Assembly (NCBI RefSeq): GCF_013114825.1
Contig: NZ_JAAVLX010000009.1
Span: 1-64,000, forward strand
Direction of reading: 5' to 3'
Length of the DNA: 64,000 bases
From: Bradyrhizobium australiense
Lineage (GTDB): Bacteria > Pseudomonadota > Alphaproteobacteria > Rhizobiales > Xanthobacteraceae
Shown here piece by piece: positions 61,161 to 64,000 of the stretch. The position numbers and the translations under genes were made by a program. The notes under the pieces are model-generated. The model was given only the letters and a program-made list of their open reading frames with translations, ran no database searches and was not told the origin of the DNA. Positions within the stretch are counted from its first letter, which is position 1; each line of letters starts with the position of its first letter.

Positions 61161-61476
61161 AAGCCTTCGCCTAACTAGTGCCGGTTGTCTCCTCACAAAC
61201 AGGGAATGAACGTGCCCAGTTTCGCATTCTCGGGCGACGGCCAATAAGGTGTCGCAAGGATCAAGCATATCCCAGTCGTCTCCCAGCACCCACGTGATTG
61301 CGGACAACTTGCCATTGATCATGCCCCCATTCTCCGCATTGTGGTGGACGCCGCCCGCCCGATTGATCAGCGCGAGCGCGATCCATTCCTGCGCGACGTC
61401 GCCACCGAGCTGGCGCATACGGGCTGCTCGGTCCGGCATCGTCGGCCGCGTCGTCGCCAAGCTGCAGTGCCAGCAC
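61134..61476 (-). pseudogene. small hypothetical protein with a one-base insertion
   Basis: From GTG at 61476 one frame reads LALQLGDDAADDA; the next continues RAARMRQLGGDVAQEWIALA, LINRAGG and GKLSAITWVLGDDWDMLDP to a stop at 61134. Removing one G near 61434 joins them. The combined text looks coding, but the start is uncertain. No known family. Confidence 0.45.
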
Positions 61477-61497
61477 CCGCGCCGCGCATGCGAGCGG

Positions 61498-62163
61498 TTA
61501 GAAACTCGAATTGATCTCCGAGATTTGTTTGACCTCGCTTGATGGTACAAAAATGAATTTCTTGTCGTGGCTGATGATAAACCCGCTGGACGAGGCTCGG
61601 ACAATCCGCGCCTCAGGATACTCAGCCTCCTTCGTCTGAAATTTGTAAGTTCGCTTTGAATACAGGGCCTCGTGTTGAGCGAAGGTCGCACCTATCCAAA
61701 GGGTTGTGAGCAGCCCCGCGCCTACTGGCGCAGCCAAGACCGTCCATGACTTGCGTTGCTGCCAAACGATGTAAGCGCCTATCGTTCCGACGAGCGTGCT
61801 TGCCGAGAAGCAAATGGCAAAAAGCGTCATCACGGATAGAAATCTGTCAGTGAAAAAGAGCGAGATCGCGAAGAAAGCCATGACGAAGCCGAAGACTACC
61901 TTCATCGGCCCGGTAAACTTTGTCGTGGCATCCGGCTGCTTCGCAGCCTGTCGCACCTGTTCGACTACATCCAACGGAAAGAACGCGGTCGCCGGTATGA
62001 CAAGGCAAAGCACGAGCCCCACCGGGTAGACGACGTTGCTTAGGTCCATCACTCCGATGAAATGATAGCCGATGAGGTAAAAGTACCCCATGTTGAAGAC
62101 TGAGACGACGGCCACGGAACAAAGCGTGATGAAAGGCCAGTACTTTGTAACATTCTCAAACAT
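61498..62163 (-). CDS. five-helix membrane protein with a C-terminal soluble domain
   Basis: A 221-residue protein. Hydrophobic segments near residues 10-30, 38-60, 85-105, 108-130 and 137-157 are likely membrane helices; the last 60 residues (RTYKFQTKEAEYPEARIVRA, GFIISHDKKFIFVPSSEVKQ) form a small beta-rich domain. The ATG at 62163 follows AAGGGGGGG. The gene is 146 bp after the NYN-protein gene on the same strand, so they may be one unit. I do not recognise the family. Confidence 0.8.
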   Translation of the reverse strand: MFENVTKYWPFITLCSVAVVSVFNMGYFYLIGYHFIGVMDLSNVVYPVGLVLCLVIPATAFFPLDVVEQVRQAAKQPDATTKFTGPMKVVFGFVMAFFAISLFFTDRFLSVMTLFAICFSASTLVGTIGAYIVWQQRKSWTVLAAPVGAGLLTTLWIGATFAQHEALYSKRTYKFQTKEAEYPEARIVRASSSGFIISHDKKFIFVPSSEVKQISEINSSF

Positions 62164-62309
62164 GTGCCCCCCCTTGGAGCGATCGCGATAGCACGCTGCC
62201 CATCCTGCTAAGCAAGGGCCTACAACACAGCGGACTGTGACTTTAAAAAGAAAAACTCGGCCAGCTTCGCGCACTGACCGGGGCTCGTTGAAACGCGAGC
62301 CGCTGCCGC

Positions 62310-63146
62310 TTATGCGTCGAAGTACACACGCTTCTTATGATTGTCCTCGAACTCAGCCACGATCAGCTCCCACCGATCCGAACGAGCAAGTACATGAGGA
62401 TTGATTGCCATCGATTGCCCCAAAAAACACCGTTCGCCTAGACGCGGTTCTTGGTAGATGAGGTATGGTAAACCTTCGCAAACGCCTTCTTTGAAGACAG
62501 TCGACGGCTGAAAGTCCGCAGTCGTCGTGCGGTCGACGATTTTCTCCCGCTCTGGATACTGGAGCCACCGCAAGATCGTAAATGGCGTGATGGGAATGAC
62601 GACATCGGCAAGCGACATCAACTCCTCCGAAGTTTCCGGAGCGTAGCAGTGTAGATGCACCGATACCGGCGTATCGCGCAACGCCTCGAAGAGAGGGAAA
62701 AAATCAAGATCCGTCGTCATGATGTGGGCCTCAGCCATGTTTCTCAGCGAGGCGTGCTTGTAAACATCAATGGCTAACAGGATATCGACCCCTTTTTGCT
62801 CAAGCATCCTTCTGGTGGATCGACTTCGGGTAATTCCTTCGCGCGTGTGCATGAATGGTGTGCGATTCACGCGATCAAACAGTTTGAGCTTCGCGACTAG
62901 CTTCGTGTTGAACGATTCGTCGGTGTCATTGTCCTTTCGAGACGGCAATGCGTCGTAATAGAATGTGCGCTGAAACCCTCCCGCTATGGCCCTGTAGTCA
63001 AGCGACGAATTCAGCTCCATTCCCAAGAAAGCGGCTGCCTTTGGGATCATGTTTTCGATAAACCCACCATCGATAAACAGGTATTTCGTCACGGGCTCAA
63101 TAGCCTTTCTGGAGGCATTCGTAGCGCCTAGCCATCCGAAATTCAT
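62310..63146 (-). CDS. NYN-domain (PIN-like nuclease) protein
   Basis: A 278-residue protein. The N-terminal 185 residues are a NYN domain: YLFIDGGFI with D26, FYYDALPSR, KGVDILLAIDVYKHA with D121 and D127, and IMTTDLDFFPLFEALR with D146 and D148. These acidic residues form the metal site of NYN ribonucleases. The last 90 residues (KEGVCEGLPYLIYQEPRLGE, WELIVAEFEDN) are unassigned. The ATG at 63146 follows AAGGAAGG. A membrane-protein gene follows on the same strand. Confidence 0.85.
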   Translation of the reverse strand: MNFGWLGATNASRKAIEPVTKYLFIDGGFIENMIPKAAAFLGMELNSSLDYRAIAGGFQRTFYYDALPSRKDNDTDESFNTKLVAKLKLFDRVNRTPFMHTREGITRSRSTRRMLEQKGVDILLAIDVYKHASLRNMAEAHIMTTDLDFFPLFEALRDTPVSVHLHCYAPETSEELMSLADVVIPITPFTILRWLQYPEREKIVDRTTTADFQPSTVFKEGVCEGLPYLIYQEPRLGERCFLGQSMAINPHVLARSDRWELIVAEFEDNHKKRVYFDA

Positions 63147-63488
63147 CTGCGGCCTTCCTTGCGAATCACTGCGTCCACGGTCGCACAATGCGGGGTGCAA
63201 CATGAGGATTGGAACGTTTGTCCCGATTATTCACAGGGGCTGCCTGAGGGGTGCTGGACGGCATCGACGATCCCGACATCAGAACTGTGGACAATACTGA
63301 CACGCCAGTGACACAGCAGCTTGATGGCGGTGCAGATTGCAGCGTCATATCAATCCCTTGCCGCGAGCACGAAGTTCCCTACCAAAGGGTCTGTCCGGCG
63401 CATTCGCCATTGACGGCCCGCTACGTCAGCACCCAAATACATCGTTCCCCAAAGGCTCTCACGATTTTTTTCAATGGAGAGCTATCTC
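63147..63488. other. gene-free stretch
   Basis: About 340 bp with only weak frames on either strand. It should hold the promoter of the NYN gene (minus strand). Confidence 0.35.
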
Positions 63489-63602
63489 ATGCGCAATCGA
63501 CTGCAGGTCAGCTTCCGGGGACTACATCTCACCGCCGAAGGCATTGTGGGGATTGCAGCAGCGCTGCTCGTCATCGTCGTGATGGCGGCATCCAGATTTT
63601 AG
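63489..63602 (+). CDS. small membrane peptide, 37 residues
   Basis: ATG at 63489 after GGAGAG, stop TAG ending at 63602. MRNRLQVSFRGLHLTAEGIV then GIAAALLVIVVMAASRF gives a basic start and one membrane helix. It resembles other tiny peptides in the window. Confidence 0.55.
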   Translation: MRNRLQVSFRGLHLTAEGIVGIAAALLVIVVMAASRF

Positions 63603-63656
63603 ATAACTGAGCTTGGCGTCAGAAGTGCTAGGTAGCGTACCAGCGCGTGGGGGGTC

Positions 63657-63830
63657 TCATTCATCTCCGAATAATCGCAGTCGGCGTTCGGCGGCGTTCT
63701 CCGCGAGCTTCATCCAGTCCGCCGCAAGGCTGAGCCAAGCATCCTTGTCGTGCAGGCTCATTGCTCTCGCCGCGAGCTTGCGGCACTCTTCCGCCTCTTG
63801 GCGGTACCTTTCTGCATCAGTTTCGGCCAT
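63657..63830 (-). CDS. conserved small hypothetical protein
   Basis: A 57-residue helical protein (MAETDAERYRQEAEECRKLA, DAWLSLAADWMKLAENAAER) of a type I recall from Bradyrhizobium-like genomes. The ATG at 63830 lies three bases after the stop of the gene upstream on the same strand, so they form an operon. Function unknown. Confidence 0.75.
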   Translation of the reverse strand: MAETDAERYRQEAEECRKLAARAMSLHDKDAWLSLAADWMKLAENAAERRLRLFGDE

Positions 63831-63833
63831 TAC

Positions 63834-64000
63834 CTAGGCGTCTAGACGAAGCCGACGTGCCTCGAAAGAAACCTTCACTAGCAGAACTGCGCCGCCATTG
63901 TCCCGGACCTCGACTTCCATCTGATGGTTCGAACCATGCTCGGCTCTATCAGGAAGGGCATCCACCGCCAATTCAGCGACGGCATGTGCGGCTTCGACCC
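63834..64000 (-). CDS. partial DUF6894-like hypothetical protein, cut by the window edge
   Basis: The frame is open from the right edge and ends at TAG (63834-63836 on the plus strand). It reads VEAAHAVAELAVDALPDRAE and HQMEVEVRDNGGAVLLVKVSF, resembling the C-terminal part of small DUF6894-type proteins. The start lies outside the window. It is the first gene of a two-gene unit with the next small gene. Confidence 0.55.
   Translation of the reverse strand, partial: VEAAHAVAELAVDALPDRAEHGSNHQMEVEVRDNGGAVLLVKVSFEARRLRLDA

Noticed and set aside
44580..64000. Right attachment site of the island
   Set aside because: I looked for a second copy of the tRNA-Ser 3' end (GAATCCCACCCCTTCCGCCA) and saw none, so the right end probably lies beyond the window.

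Overview
The window looks like chromosome of a Bradyrhizobium-type alphaproteobacterium (Bradyrhizobiaceae). The evidence is high-GC DNA, the order dusB-ntrB-ntrC-ntrY-ntrX-hfq-hflX, a fused ispDF, lipA next to a RatA/COQ10-like gene, dispersed palindromes built on GTCATTGCGAG and GTAGGGTGGGC, and many tiny proteins of a kind I associate with this group. The assignment rests on recognition, not on a search.

Backbone, 1 to 44.5 kb. Bases 1-380 hold repeat remnants. Then come a 3-methyladenine glycosylase, lipA and a RatA-like gene, a 3-hydroxyisobutyrate-dehydrogenase-like gene and a thiamine-diphosphate enzyme, pncC with ispDF, and the nitrogen-control run dusB to hflX (7.4-16.9 kb). They are followed by mazG, queC and a compact cobalt-type nitrile hydratase operon (nthA, nthB, accessory gene). 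The 20-34 kb stretch is metabolic: an outer-membrane-like protein, an MFS transporter, enoyl-CoA hydratase, rhodanese, an M24 peptidase divergent from a TRAP transporter (DctP and fused DctQM), an acyl-CoA synthetase, two short-chain dehydrogenases and an ECF sigma factor. Housekeeping genes follow at 34.4-43.1 kb: an MBL hydrolase, TatD, metG, holB, tmk, a D,D-carboxypeptidase, an epoxide-hydrolase-like protein and rlpA.

Accessory region, 44.5 kb to the right edge. It starts at a tRNA-Ser(UGA) gene with a P4-type tyrosine integrase just downstream, the usual layout of an integrated island. An excisionase-like protein and a RepA-like AAA ATPase follow, with three kinds of DNA repeat array around them: 10-bp-spaced GTTCTCC motifs beside the tRNA, 22-bp tandem repeats before the excisionase gene, and a GTCAC cluster at the end of the ATPase gene. 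Further right are a large serine recombinase, an ATP-dependent DNA ligase, CsbD, many short proteins, a badly broken yedK, and a NYN-domain protein next to a five-helix membrane protein. No second copy of the tRNA end was seen, so the right boundary is not resolved here.

A recurrent oddity is the number of genes whose reading frame is broken by a one- or two-base change (near 21.1, 33.1, 34.0, 43.95, 44.07, 51.54, 51.66, 60.19, 60.4 and 61.4 kb). They occur in both backbone and island, so base-calling errors and genuine decay both need to be considered.
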